Shown here: positions 10,280 through 21,003 of the stretch, piece after piece
Position numbering within the stretch: position 1 is the first letter of the stretch
How the letters are laid out: every line of letters starts with the position of its first letter
Origin: Daucus carota subsp. sativus
Lineage: Eukaryota > Streptophyta > Magnoliopsida > Apiales > Apiaceae
NCBI RefSeq assembly: GCF_001625215.2
Contig: NC_030381.2
Coordinates: 54,919,214 to 54,983,213 of the forward strand
Direction: 5' to 3'
Length of the DNA: 64,000 nt
Program-made: the position numbers and the translations under genes
Notes under the pieces: generated by a model
Database searches by the model: none
What the model saw: only the letters and a program-made list of their open reading frames with translations
What the model was told of the DNA's origin: nothing

Positions 10280-11534
10280 ATGGCCCGAATCAGACCGAAT
10301 CCGACCCTTTCCGACGACCTCATCAGCGAGATTCTCGTTCGCGTGCCAGTAAAATCTTTACTCCAGTTCCAATTAGTCTCTAAGACCTGGCTTTCCCTGA
10401 TCAAAGACCCGTTTCGTCAAAGCGCAGCTCCGCCGAGCAATCGCAACCGAAACTGATCAAACCCTTATCATGACCCGCGAGACATATTTGACAGATACCG
10501 AAAATGCTACACTGCAATTCTCAGTCTTCGACGTTGATTCTCGTGAAATTGTGGCTGATCTCAAGTATCCGTATACTCAAGGCGAGTCTGAACAAGTAGG
10601 TCCTGCGTTTACACTTGTCGGTTCTGTTAACGGCATTGTTTGTGTTGTCTTTCACCACAATCTAAGCGAACATAGTTTCTATCTTTGGAATCCTGCTACT
10701 AGACAATCAAGAGTTGTTCCGGCATGTGCCTTGAGTACTTCCCGCGCTATGGGTTTCGGTTATGATCCGGTAGATGATGATTATAAGATTGTTAGTGTGG
10801 TATCGGGGCCTTCGCTTCCTACTGAGGTGTATTCGGCTAACAGGAATGTATGGCGAAAAGTTCCTGATGAGGATTATAAGATCGTTATGTCTGGAATCGA
10901 CTTTTTAGGCAATTTTAATGTGTGTGTTAACGGATTATTATTTGGTGTCAAGAAAGATGCATTGATGGTGTTTGATTTGAACACGGAGGTGTTGAATTGT
11001 GCTATTAAGCTCCCTCGTGATGTTGCTGCTGCTATTGCAGCTGCTCGTGCGGTTACTGCTGCTGCTGTCGGTGGTCTCAACATTGTCAACTCTTATGAAG
11101 CTCATCCTAAAACTCGTATCATCGAGTATAATAAGTCTGTTGCTGTTATAATGCTGTGGGCTAATGCATTGAATGATGATAGGACTGGTAAGGGATTCAA
11201 CAAGGCGATTAACATGTGGAAGTTGGAAGATGATTCATGCCTTCGAGGTGGTGGAGTTGAGGCATCATGGACGCTAATGTTTAGTATTGATTTAGCGATG
11301 CCAACAGAACTTTTTAATGGCTATTTCAGCAATGGGGATCTCCTACTACTGATAGGATATGAAGATTACAGGTGGATCTCGTGTAATGCCAGGAAGAAAG
11401 AGGCTAGGATTGCTCGAGTTTATATATTGGAAGATCATCGTTACACTCGTTATCTTTACAGGTACACGGAGAGCCTAGTTTCACTTGCAGGATTCAAACA
11501 AATTAGCTGGAACCGTGGGTATGGTGATAATTAA
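10280..11534 (+). pseudogene. F-box/FBA gene B1, frameshifted
   Basis: Near-identical copy of B3 with a two-base loss: GACCCGTTTCGTC near 10408-10420 where B3 has GACCCGGGTTTCGTC. The first frame covers the F-box to about residue 44 and ends at 10456. The rest is open from 10470 to 11534 (MTRETYLTDTENA...) with all FBA motifs (NGIVCV, LWNPATRQ, GFGYDPV, VYSANRNVWRKV) and the Ala-rich insert. A short F-box-only product or a late restart is possible. The rest of the frame is clean, so the lesion is recent or an assembly error. The GTG at 10259 that would extend the frame is not a plausible plant start. Confidence 0.82.
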
Positions 11535-12226
11535 AGAAACACCGCTATTCTGGTATCTCTATGCTATATTATATGTCTTGTTAGTCACCTTTGGTCTGTT
11601 ATTTTAGTCACTTTTGAGATGGCTGTATTTCTTTGCTCTTGATATATGTATTGTCAACTTTCCATCTGTACTTCAGTAGACTTGTTCTAATGAACTTTCT
11701 ATCAGTTGGTTAAGGCATCGGAAGCCGACTTATTATAATGTTGGTGCAAGCTGATAGATTTTCATCAGCTGTGTTGGTTAAGATGTTCCTGCTAGCCTAG
11801 TGCTCGTTTCTTTCTATATGAACTTTGGTGTTGTTGATCTTTATTAGCGACATTTGTATCAGTACAGGGATCCAGATTTATATATCATCTAGTGAAACAA
11901 GTTTTCAGATGCAAACTCAAAAAGCCAACTAACATTAATATACAGACAGCACAAGCATTCTATGAATTTCTTGTATAATGTTAGATGTAGTATATTTCAT
12001 ATAATACTAAGTCAGTCAACTCGCTTCTAGTAATCTATGTGACTTGAAGAATGGGCTAGAAAAATGTTCGTTTCATTAAATTTATTGAAGAAGAGGTCTA
12101 CTCTTTATAATATGTGGAATTATTTGCCAGTTGGTTTCTAAGTCTTCCCAAGTCCTCTTGACTCTGCCCTATATAAGGAGTCGAACTTACAATCTAAAAT
12201 ATTGTGACAAACATTGTAACATTAAC
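11535..12226. other. B1 3' flank and T3 promoter remnant
   Basis: No gene. The first part is conserved with the 3' flanks of B2, B3 and B4. The last about 170 bp matches the T1 promoter and includes CCTATATAAGG (TATA box, near 12167-12178), about 50 bp before the T3 start codon. Confidence 0.55.
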
Positions 12227-13126
12227 ATGTACTCAAGCACCAAAATGAGCTACTTAGCAACACTTTCCCTGATCATCATTTCCACCCTCCTAATCAGTAA
12301 TCACCACAAGAGCTACCAACTTTAATATCGGAAACAACTGCCCTTACGTCGTATGCAGGGGCGGACCGTAGCATGGGCTGCGGTTGGTTTCAGCCCGGTC
12401 CGCTGTAAATTTTTACTTCAGAGATTTTTTATTACTCTTTGGCAGTCTGGCTGCTGCATGATATTAGCCCGGGTGAATAAATTTTCAAAACCAAATCTTT
12501 TCATTCTGTCTCTCTCTTTGTACAGCTTTTTTGCAACACTTCTTGTTTCTCGCTGCTTGTTCTTTCGTTTCATATTAATACAGTTTATTTTATAGTTTTC
12601 TAAAATAATTATATTATAAATTAATCACTTCTCTCTCATTTGAAACAGTTTTGTATAATAGACCTTATTATGTGTATCTCATTTTTTGGGTGGACATATA
12701 TATTTTTGTGTGTTTCTTATTTTTTTAGTTTTAAATTAAATTTGAATTCTTTAATGATGATGCTAATTTAAAATATATGTTGGTATTCAAATATATTTAA
12801 CTCGTATGGGCTGGTGCCTATCTTGGTGGCGGTCGTCAACTCAACCCTAATGACCAATGGTCACTGGATGTTGCTCCTGGCACCCAATATGCTCGTATTT
12901 GGGGCCGGACAAATTGCAACCCTGATGCTTCTGTTTGTGAAACCGGAGATTGTGGCAGGCTTGACTGCACAGCACCAAACACAGTGGCCGAATATATATG
13001 CATTAAACCAATTTCAAAACTATGATTACTACGACATTTCACTAATCGACGGTTTCAATATTCCTATGGAATTTGGTCCCACTGAAGAAGGTGCAGATGG
13101 ATGCAAACTCAGTAGCTGTACAGCAG
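12227..13126 (+). pseudogene. Thaumatin-like pseudogene T3
   Basis: Broken copy of T1. A signal-peptide-like start ([19 protein letters not shown]) leaves frame after a short insertion. A 446-bp element interrupts it at 12356-12801. The following segment still reads as [19 protein letters not shown] and [12 protein letters not shown] before further frame breaks. Homology ends at the residues matching SSCTA of T1, so the last third is missing. It lies about 700 bp downstream of B1, the same arrangement as B4-T1. Confidence 0.85.
12356..12801. mobile_element. Insertion in T3 with 7-bp target duplication
   Basis: Flanked by TCGTATG on both sides (12349-12355 and 12802-12808); T1 has the uninterrupted site. 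The left end CAGGGGCGGACC resembles plant hAT termini, but the right end is AT-rich with no matching inverted repeat and no poly-A. The family is therefore undecided: possibly an end-truncated hAT derivative. Confidence 0.55.
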
Positions 13127-13482
13127 AAAATCTGCATGAAAAGAACTTATCATTTCTTGTTCATGAGATTGAAGCGCAGATTTCTATACTGTAAACTTGA
13201 AATCGAAAATTTTCGGTGATTAAAATGTAGATGTTAGTGCTGTTTTTGTCATACTCTGTTGACTGTTCGATGTTTGTATTTATCTTCAACAATCGATTGT
13301 TTTCGGCTCAGCAGTTGAATACACACGGCAAAATTTTAGTTGCTATTTCATGGTACATATATACTTATCAACGTCTCTCGATCACTGTAGTATATTAATG
13401 ATTTGCAAACTATAATATTGCTCTATGATATTTTGATATCTTATTTTTTTGCCAGTTTTCCATCAATATTTGACTTGTGCAG
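13127..13482. other. Unassigned spacer, ending in intron sequence of a kinase remnant
   Basis: Nothing recognised in 13127-13320. From about 13333 it matches 38213-38364. The final stretch, ending TTGACTTGTGCAG, looks like the 3' end of an intron before the kinase remnant. Confidence 0.4.
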
Positions 13483-13720
13483 AATATGGAATGTGTGTAG
13501 CTATGGAATTCTTCTGCTAGAAATTTTCTCAGGGAAACGGCTTACGGAAAGCGGCATATTCATAGTTGGTGGAAGTGATCTTCATGACTACGTAAGGAAG
13601 GCAAGGAGCTCGAGCACAGAGCGACGAACATTCCTGACCCATGGATCGTACTTGATCAAGAAGAACATGGCATGACTATAAATCAATCATACAGCGGAGA
13701 AACAATGGTATGACTGATAT
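13483..13720 (+). pseudogene. Receptor-like kinase fragment (C-lobe)
   Basis: Reads VCSYGILLLEIFSGKR, the subdomain IX region of LRR receptor-like kinases (usual form DVYSYGILLLEMFTGKR), then GGSDLHDYVRKA. After a frame change it reads DPWIVLDQEEHGMTINQ, a segment typical of XA21/EFR-like kinases. The exon begins right after a splice-acceptor-like CAG with (E)YGM, and about nine codons of the usual GNEVSTSGD stretch are missing. Loss of the rest of the kinase makes it non-functional. Confidence 0.7.
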
Positions 13721-14346
13721 TCGCTCTGCATTCTCTATGGTGGATGGTCGATCGCAAGTACCGTCGGTTTTAGTTTTGACAAAAACTGCCAAGAAGTGGA
13801 CCTGGCAGTGCACTTGTGTATCGAAAAATTCTTATCCACAAATACAGAAATACCCAAACATAGCTAATTTATGCCAGGACATTATAATATGAGAAGATCA
13901 GAATTTGGCCTCGAAGACTAGCCAAGCAAAGAGAAAACATACCAGTGAATAGTGATGCCATTACAATGCCACCACAAGATAGATTTCCAAGCACATCATC
14001 AACGGTAACATAACCACAATATTGTTCACCAACCTTGTATATAGTATGTTTTAACTTTTAGCACAGACAGACACTTCCACGATTATATCGAAACAGAACC
14101 AGGTCTCTCAGATTCCAGAACACGACTCTTTCTCCTCCAAATTCTGAAAAAGCTAAGCTACTTTCAAACCCCATCAAATGATAAAATTGAGGGTAAACCG
14201 GATAGCTTGAAAATTACTACAATTTCTATCAAGACGTGAGCACTCATGAAGTTACCAGTAAAAACTAAGACCAAGTTAAGGCTGAAAACTTAAAATTTCC
14301 GACCTATATTTGTTCAAGGTTGCATAATTAGTAAAGAAAAACACAA
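13721..14346. other. Unassigned spacer
   Basis: No gene I can support. From about 14037 it is shared with the second macro-repeat (38390-38690); 13721-14036 is missing there. Confidence 0.4.
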
Positions 14347-14801
14347 GGCTTAATGACCTTATAGCCCTCGAAGTATGGGTGGAAGTTCTGATGCGGCCTC
14401 GAAGTTTAAAAACGTACCTTTCGACCCTCAAAGTATCTTTGTCGTACCTTTTAGTCCTTTTTAAAAATACCGGTATAAATCGGGGGATAAACTTGACAAT
14501 TCATATTCGGGATAAAATTTGGGCGTACCTTTTAACCCTTAAAGTTTACATCTCGTTCCTTTTAACCCCTAAACAATATATTAAAATACATTAGAGGTTC
14601 TTTTAACCCTTAATGTTTAATGCTCCTTTTAACCCTCACGTGTGAAATGTCAATTTTGTCCACCCCGTTATATACCGGTATACGCCATAAGGGCTAAAAA
14701 GTACGACAAAGATATTTTGAGGGTCGAAAGGTACGTTTTTAAACTTCGAGGCCGCATCGGAACTTCCACCCAAACTTCAAGGGCTAAAAGGTCATTAAGC
14801 C
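14347..14801. mobile_element. Long-TIR MITE (Mutator-like), first-round copy only
   Basis: 455 bp opening GGCTTAATGACCTTATAGCC and closing with the inverse. The inverted similarity runs inward about 120 bp (ACGTACCTTTCGACCCTCAA on the left, its inverse on the right). Imperfect direct repeats based on GAAAAACA flank it, close to a 9-bp duplication. The site is empty in the second macro-repeat near 38690. No coding capacity. Confidence 0.75.
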
Positions 14802-15237
14802 GAAAAACAAATGTTTCATGAATTGAGCAAACAGTGAAAGACTCATCTCATCCTCAAAAATTTGTATCACAAGGATTTGACTATCTTTGTGTACTACGAA
14901 ACATATATTAATTCCTCTTATGAACATCCATGTCTTTTCTGCACGATGCTCCCAAGTCGGAAACCAATCATTTGTACAACACAGAGTATGAGTTGATATG
15001 TACCAATAAATTGTCATGATAAGCAACACAAAACCATCTTCACACAAAAAAAAGGGGTAGCAAATTACACTACCAACTGCAGGAAGCACTAGTTTAACTT
15101 CATATGAAACAGAAGACACTTGCCATCCATCAAAAGTGACAACAATAACAGACCAAAGAAGGTAGCTACAAGAACAGAGTTGCCGCAATCATTATCTAGC
15201 TGAATTGCACAAACATACCAGAATAGTTGGTCTTTTC
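14802..15237. other. Spacer upstream of an F-box relic
   Basis: Conserved with about 38690-39123. An antisense open frame covers 14784-15188 but resembles no protein family and starts inside the MITE, so I do not call it. The last about 80 bp resembles the C-gene 3' flank. Confidence 0.45.
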
Positions 15238-15312
15238 TTAGTTATCATCTATTCATCTAGCCAGCAATCCAGTTAATTTGTTATAATACTGCGACTTAAA
15301 CCAGAAATTCTT
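15238..15312 (-). pseudogene. Relic of a C-type F-box gene, last codons only
   Basis: The plus strand reads TTAGTTATCATCTATTCATC then CCAGTTAATTTGTTATAAT, aligned with the C1 end (TTAATTATCATCTTCGCCAG ... CCAGCTAATTTGTTTGAAT). It is preceded by the C-type 3' flank (AAGAACAGAGTTGCCGCAAT). Only the tail survives. The matching relic is at 39124-39196. Confidence 0.5.
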
Positions 15313-15742
15313 TTATAATACTTGACGGCATAGCCATCCTTATAAAGATAGTACATGACTGCAGAGCCATATTTATAAAGACAGAATAACCATCATCAAT
15401 ACATTAGACAATAATGAAATCTTTTTGTCAGGTAGACTAATGAAATCTGAAACTACAAAAGCAGGAACGCAACTAAGAAGCAAAAGAACAGGAAAAATAG
15501 AGGAGCCAAGACTCCACCTCCTGATGGTGTGAATGCACTAGTATGCATTGGAGACCGTGACTTTAATTAATCCTTATATCTTCTAAAAAGTTGATTTAAA
15601 TCTCTATTTTAGTGCAGACAAAAATATAACAGTAACTATTTAGTGCTAAAAATATAACAGTAACTATCTTAGTACTAACAAATATATAACAGGGATTCAG
15701 TTCAGACTCATTTCCTATAAAAAAAATTTATAATATACTAAT
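15313..15742. other. Unassigned spacer
   Basis: No gene. Contains a short duplicated phrase (AATATAACAGTAACTAT, about 15623-15673). Shared with 39197-39625. Confidence 0.4.
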
Positions 15743-15995
15743 GGGGTGTTTGGTTCATGGTCAATGAACCTGGTTATTTGCATAAGTGTTTGGATTAGTT
15801 ATTTGGTAGTATCGAATGGGAACCCCAATCCTTGTAGGTGGTTAACTCATACCCTTCCCACCGCTTAGGTTTCATGCCATTCCCGTTAACCTCTATTCCC
15901 ATACCCTTCCATCACCGATTCCATTTCCCACCCCTATTACCATACCCTACATTTCCATCACCGATTCCCATTCCCACCCTTAATTCAAACGCCCC
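15743..15995. mobile_element. Putative MITE with GGGGTGTTTGG ends
   Basis: About 253 bp. The left end GGGGTGTTTGG and right end CAAACGCCCC are inverted repeats over about 10 bp. The middle is rich in CCCATTCCC/CCCTTCC phrases. Similar termini are common in plant PIF/Harbinger- or hAT-type MITEs; the target duplication is not clear enough to decide. A second copy is at 39626-39902. Confidence 0.5.
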
Positions 15996-16248
15996 TAAAT
16001 TATAGTCATTTGAAGCATCCTAACAATTATATATTATTGTCTGAAACTTGTGTTACTGGCCAAATATACATCTGCATCCCTGTACTGATAGCAATGGGGG
16101 TGATATAAAATCAACCAGATCAAAGTTTTTTTAAAAGAAACGAGCACAACAATGGAAACTATGATGTGCAAATACAAATTTATTGCAAGCACCATAAGAC
16201 TTAGATCCTCTTGGACAACAACCTCATAGCAAAAATTATAAGAATACC
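15996..16248. other. 3' flank of thaumatin relic T5
   Basis: Matches the T1 3' flank (ACGAGCACAACAA and GATGTGCAAATACAA blocks, compare 45322-45360). No gene. Confidence 0.5.
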
Positions 16249-16398
16249 TCATTGACAGAACACAACTTGGTAGTTAGTACCATTAGGACAACTTCAAGAC
16301 CTGTTTGATCAGCTTCATAACTGAGAGAATTAGGACACATATCCTTAAAAAAAAACCTTGAATAATCTGTTGGAGTTCCGATGCCTGAGTGCAACACA
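16249..16398 (-). pseudogene. Thaumatin-like relic T5 (C-terminal part)
   Basis: In reverse complement it aligns with the T1 tail from CCTQASE through [10 protein letters not shown] to the stop, with internal frame changes. Only about 50 codons survive. It lies about 250 bp downstream of C1, repeating the F-box-then-thaumatin order. Confidence 0.65.
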
Positions 16399-16645
16399 AG
16401 GCATCATTATGCAAGTCTATGAGTTCAAAAAATATTATTACCAACATAGTTGACTGGATTGACTCCAGTAATACGGATGTAAAATTGACAACACAGTGCA
16501 AATTAACATTGCAACCATCTATCAAAAGCAAATAGATGTAAATATCTATCAGAACAGACTACAAAACCAGACCAAAGAAGACTACAAGAACAGAATTGCT
16601 GCAATCAATATCTAGCACATCGATACCAGAATCAGCAGTGTCTTC

Positions 16646-17923
16646 TTAATTATCATCTTCGCCAGCTTTCCAGCTAATTTGTTTGAATCCTGCAAGTGAA
16701 ACTAGGCTCTCTGTATACTTGCACATATCATAACAACAACAACAGTCAGCCATCTCATCTGAAAGGGGGACAATCTCGGCATCTTTCTTATCGACATCAC
16801 ATGAAATCCACATGTTATTATCACTTTGTACTGATAATAAGAGATTCCCATTGCTGAAATAGCCATTACGGAGTAGCGATGGTCTATCGAATTTAAGACT
16901 AAACATTAGCGTCCATGATGCCTCGTCTCCACCACCTCGAAGGCATGCCTCATCATCCAACTTCCACAATTTAACCTTCTTGTTCCATCTCCAATCAGAC
17001 ATTTCATAATCCAGTGCATTAGCCCACAGTACAATAACACCAACAGACTTATTTATCTCGATTATACGAGTATTAGCTTCAGCTTCATAAGACCCATCGC
17101 TGTCATAGTCGGAACCATATTCATCATCATAATCATCGTCGTCATCATCATCGTCGTCGTCACCATCATCACGACCACCATCAACAGGAAGCTTAATAGA
17201 ATAATTCATCACCTCCCTGTTCAAATCAAACACCACCATCATACTAAAATCCCCCGCACCACATAAAAATCCATTAACACACACATGGAACGTACTGCAA
17301 AAACGATCCATAACGTCCGTTGGAATCGGACAAGCCACTTTTCGCCATACATTACTATTAGCCGAATACACCTCTACCGAATAAAAAGGCTTTCTAACAA
17401 CACTAACAACCTTATAATCCCGAGCCACCGGATCATAACCGAACCCCAAATCATTCAATTCACCAACCGGAAGTGGCGGAAGAAATTTAATTTTTCTAAT
17501 TGCGGGATTCCAAAGAAACACAGGGTCAAAAAACTCCTCAACATCAAAATCACAATTAGCAACACAGACAATACCATTAGCAGAACCAACAAGTCTAAAA
17601 TAACCGTCCGATACTTGAGGGGCCTTTCGAGAACACGGATACTTAACATCACACATTAGTTCACAAGAGTCCACGTTAAAGAGTGAGAATTTCTGTAAAT
17701 GATCACCGCTGAGATAGAGATAACGGGTGATGATAAGGGTTTCATCGGTTCCGGTGGAGATTGCGTGACGGAGCTGAGCTTCGGCGAAAGCAGGGTCTTT
17801 GATCAGCGATAACCATGTCTTGGAGACTAATTGGTACTGAACTAGTGGTTTCACTGGCAGGCGTTTCAGAATCTCGGTGAGTAGATCGCTTGAAAGCGTC
17901 GGATTGGGCCTCACTGGCGCCAT
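16646..17923 (-). CDS. F-box/FBA protein C1
   Basis: 425 residues, single exon, subfamily C. The F-box is at about 7-51 (NPTLSSDLLTEILKRLPVKP, then [14 protein letters not shown]). The FBA domain shows NGIVCV, LWNPAIRK, GFGYDPVARDYKVV and VEVYSANSNVWRKV. A long acidic insert at about 250-280 holds ten consecutive Asp followed by YDDEYGSDYDSD; it is encoded by a GAT/GAC repeat and differs in length from C2. The C-terminus is YTESLVSLAGFKQISW, as in B. The start is the first ATG; the frame continues upstream only to a TTG. Unlike A and B, no telo-box precedes it. Likely an SCF substrate receptor, target unknown. Confidence 0.88.
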   Translation of the reverse strand: MAPVRPNPTLSSDLLTEILKRLPVKPLVQYQLVSKTWLSLIKDPAFAEAQLRHAISTGTDETLIITRYLYLSGDHLQKFSLFNVDSCELMCDVKYPCSRKAPQVSDGYFRLVGSANGIVCVANCDFDVEEFFDPVFLWNPAIRKIKFLPPLPVGELNDLGFGYDPVARDYKVVSVVRKPFYSVEVYSANSNVWRKVACPIPTDVMDRFCSTFHVCVNGFLCGAGDFSMMVVFDLNREVMNYSIKLPVDGGRDDGDDDDDDDDDDYDDEYGSDYDSDGSYEAEANTRIIEINKSVGVIVLWANALDYEMSDWRWNKKVKLWKLDDEACLRGGGDEASWTLMFSLKFDRPSLLRNGYFSNGNLLLSVQSDNNMWISCDVDKKDAEIVPLSDEMADCCCCYDMCKYTESLVSLAGFKQISWKAGEDDN

Positions 17924-18159
17924 TGTTGAGTCGCTGAGTCGACTCGGTGGTGATAATAGGGAGAGAATTGAAGGTCTAACGAGGGTTTCGATTGAAGTTG
18001 AAATATGGGGAATGCGGCGTTTCTTTATTTGCAAAAATATATTCTGTTTTTAGAAAAATATTAGAATTTTAATAATATATAATTGAGATTTTTGCAAAAA
18101 GTAAAATTTCATGATATTCAAATTATGATAGATTTTTATTATATTATGCTTAAATTTTA

Positions 18160-19074
18160 GGGAATTTATCAAAACTACCCGCTTTTACATAGTAATTGCA
18201 GTTATACTAGATGTCTGTATTTCTTGCAAACATACAGAAAGTTGCAAATATACGACACCCACTAACACTCTCTCTTATGTCTCCCTCGTTGCGCTCGCTC
18301 TTTTTATCTCCCTCTTTATATCTATCCTCGCTCTCTAATACATTCTCCCTCTATCTCGTTATCTCTCCACGCCCTCAGGGAAAAGAGGCTGTCGCCGATC
18401 GTTGCAGATGTTGTTGCCGCCGATCATTGCAAATGGTCAGGCTACGACGGTGCATGTGCAACTACGAGGAGATTCCGAGAAGGAGATAGGGAAGACAGGA
18501 GGATGAGTGGGGGTGTGGCCGGAGTCGGGATTAGACAGAGGGAAGTGAAGGTGGATTCTAATGGTAATGGTAGGGAGTGAAGGATGAGGTCGATACTCGA
18601 CGGCGGCAAAAAGAACAGGGTACATGAGGGAGGTAATTGCGAAAAGGGAGAGAAAGTGTGCTAGTTGGTTGTTTTTGAGTTGATTTCTAGTTTGTTGTTT
18701 TAGTTGTTTTTTTTGTTGTAGTGCTTGTTGATTTTGCTTTTGTGGTTGTTTTGGTGATATTAGTATTGACTTCGCAGAGGCACTCATTTTTCTGCCTTTG
18801 CAACCCGTTGCACCTTATTATGCAATTGCAACTTATTATGCAAATGAATGTAATTTTCCACAAAAAAATTTCAAAATTGCATTTGTGGTTACGTTACAGA
18901 TACGGTTACTAGCAGTTACAGATACGGTTACTAGCAGTTACAGATACAGTTGAATATACAACCTCCATATTTTTGCAAATATTTTTTGAAAGATAGTATA
19001 TTTGCAATTTGTTTCAAAAAGTGATAGTATTTTTGCAAATATTCTTTTAGATTTGGGTATTCATGAAAAAGCCC
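18160..19074. mobile_element. Mutator-like element with perfect 9-bp target duplication, C-flank family
   Basis: 915 bp flanked by TAAATTTTA on both sides (18151-18159 and 19075-19083). The ends are imperfect inverted repeats of about 20 bp (GGGAATTTATCA... ACCC; inverse of the end GGGCTTTTTCATGAATACCC). The interior has a minus-strand open frame of 116 codons (18437-18787), also kept at 42349-42699, of unknown meaning, and a thrice-repeated ACTAGCAGTTACAGATACGG phrase near 18905-18950. It inserted upstream of C1 before the macro-duplication. Confidence 0.8.
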
Positions 19075-19083
19075 TAAATTTTA

Positions 19084-20187
19084 AGTATTCTACATCAGTT
19101 TTATGATATTTTGTTTAAAATTTACTAGACTCGGTATAAAATTAGAATCACATATAATTTGATAATATATACAAATATTAATCCGTTAAAATCTCACTTA
19201 AATACATGTTTTTGTATTTGTTTCATTTCATTCAATTCGAGATATAAATCAAAAGGATTTTATGCGGATTCTAAAAGATCTTTCAAATATTTTTGGGTTA
19301 TTAAGATTTTAAATTATATTTAAGAAATGGGGAATCATATCAGTTTAATGAAATACTTTAAAATCTGATTATTTACATCATCAAAATTATTTTAATTTTT
19401 AAAATCCTGATTTTAATGAATTTGTAAGGATATTTTATGTAAAAATTCTCCAATATAACGAGATTGTGTCAAAATTAATATATGATAGATGTCAAATCAA
19501 TTTATGATATTTTGCGGTTACATATAGTAATGACGGTTTTTTGCCGAAAAGTAGATGGAAAATTATTTGATAAATCTAAAAGCGGATTTTAACTCATAAA
19601 TGATTTTGTAATAATCAAGTCCTACGTACTTTTGAAAATAACTGTTTTTGAGGAAACCTCACCAAAAATATTAATTTCTTTTCAAATTATAACTTAACAT
19701 ATACAAATATCAAAAAAAATATATAACTGTTAAGTAATTATATAATGGAAGTACTGCAAACCCTGTTTATGCAACAAGAAAAGATACAACCAACACAGTC
19801 AACTGAAATTGATTCAGTAATACAACTAGAGAGTTAATAGCAGAAGGCAAATTAACATAGCCATCTATCAAGAGCAAAGAACGTAGCCATCTATCAATAA
19901 GTGACTACACTAACAGAGCCAGGGTGCCTGCAAAGACAGAGTTGCCACAATCGTTATCGAGCATAAAGAAACAGTTAGTAGTTATATAACTGATTTTGTT
20001 GGAGTCCTCTTTTCATCCCTGTACTGATAGATATGCGGGTGATATAAGATCAACCAGATCAAAGTTTTTTTAGAAGAAACGAGCACAACAATGAAAACTA
20101 TAATGTGCAAATACAAATTTATAGCAAGCACCATAAGACTAAGATCCTCTTGGACAACAACTTCATAGCAAAAATATAAGAATACCA
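19084..20187. other. C1 upstream spacer and C3 downstream flank
   Basis: No gene. AT-rich, shared with 42997-44300. From about 19740 it resembles the downstream flanks of F-box genes, and from about 20009 the 3' flank of a thaumatin relic. Confidence 0.45.
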
Positions 20188-20320
20188 CTTGGTAGTTAGT
20201 ACCACTTGGACAACTTCGAAACCTGTTTGATCAGCTTTATAACTGAGACAAGTAGAACATATATCCTTAAAAAAAAACTTGAATAATCTGTTGCAGTTCC
20301 TAAGCCAGAGTGCAACACAA
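20188..20320 (-). pseudogene. Thaumatin-like relic T7
   Basis: In reverse complement it contains [18 protein letters not shown], aligned with the T1 tail [18 protein letters not shown], with frame changes on both sides. Only the C-terminal region remains. It is absent from the corresponding place in the second macro-repeat. Confidence 0.6.
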
Positions 20321-20567
20321 AACATCATTATGCAAGTATATGAGTTCGCAAGAATATTATTACCAACATAGTTGACTGGATTGAATCCAGTAATACCGAT
20401 GTAAGATTGACAACACAGTGCAAATTGGCATTGCAAGCATATATCAAAAGCAAATAGATGTAAACATCTATCAGAACTGACTACAAAACCAGACCAAAGA
20501 AGACTACAAGAACAGAATTGCTGCAATCAATATCTAGCACATCGATACCAGAATCAGCAGTGTCTTC

Positions 20568-21003
20568 TTAATCATCATCTTCGCCCGCGTTCCAGCTAAT
20601 TTGTTTAAATCCTGCGAGTGAAACTAGGCTTTCGGTATACTTGCAAATATCATAACAGTAACAACAGTCAGCCATCTCATCCGAAAGGGGGACAATGTGG
20701 GCATCTTTCTTATCGACATCACATGAAATCCACATGTAATTATCACTTTGTACTCCGAAAGGGTTTCATCGGTTTCAGTGGAGATTGCGTGACGGAGCTG
20801 AGCTTCGGCGAAAGCAGGGTTTCATCGGTTTCAGTGGAGATTGCGTGACGGAGCTGAGCTTCGGCGAAAGCAGGGTCTTTGATCAGCGATAACCACGTCT
20901 TGGAGACTAATTGGTATTGAACTAATGATTTCACTGACAGGTGTTTTAGAATCTCGGTGATTAGATCGCTTGAAAGCGTCGGATTGGGCCTCACAGACGT
21001 CAT
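20568..21003 (-). pseudogene. C-type F-box pseudogene C3, internally deleted
   Basis: Starts MTSVRPNPTLSSDLITEILK and keeps the F-box to about residue 64 (RHAISTETDET). It then enters a 56-bp tandem duplication that shifts the frame and joins directly to the C-terminal block MWISCDVDKKDAHIVPLSDE ... ISWNAGEDD. About 0.9 kb of FBA coding is lost. C4 carries the same deletion and duplication, so the event preceded the macro-duplication. A truncated F-box-only product of about 86 residues is possible. Confidence 0.85.
20761..20872. repeat. 56-bp tandem duplication at the deletion junction of C3
   Basis: Two perfect units starting GGGTTTCATCGGTTTCAGTG (20761-20816 and 20817-20872). The second is continuous with the normal C-gene sequence; the first abuts the deletion. 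Confidence 0.9.

Noticed and set aside
14784-15188. 134-codon antisense frame
   Set aside because: It begins inside a MITE present in only one round, has no recognisable domain and overlaps F-box 3' flank sequence.
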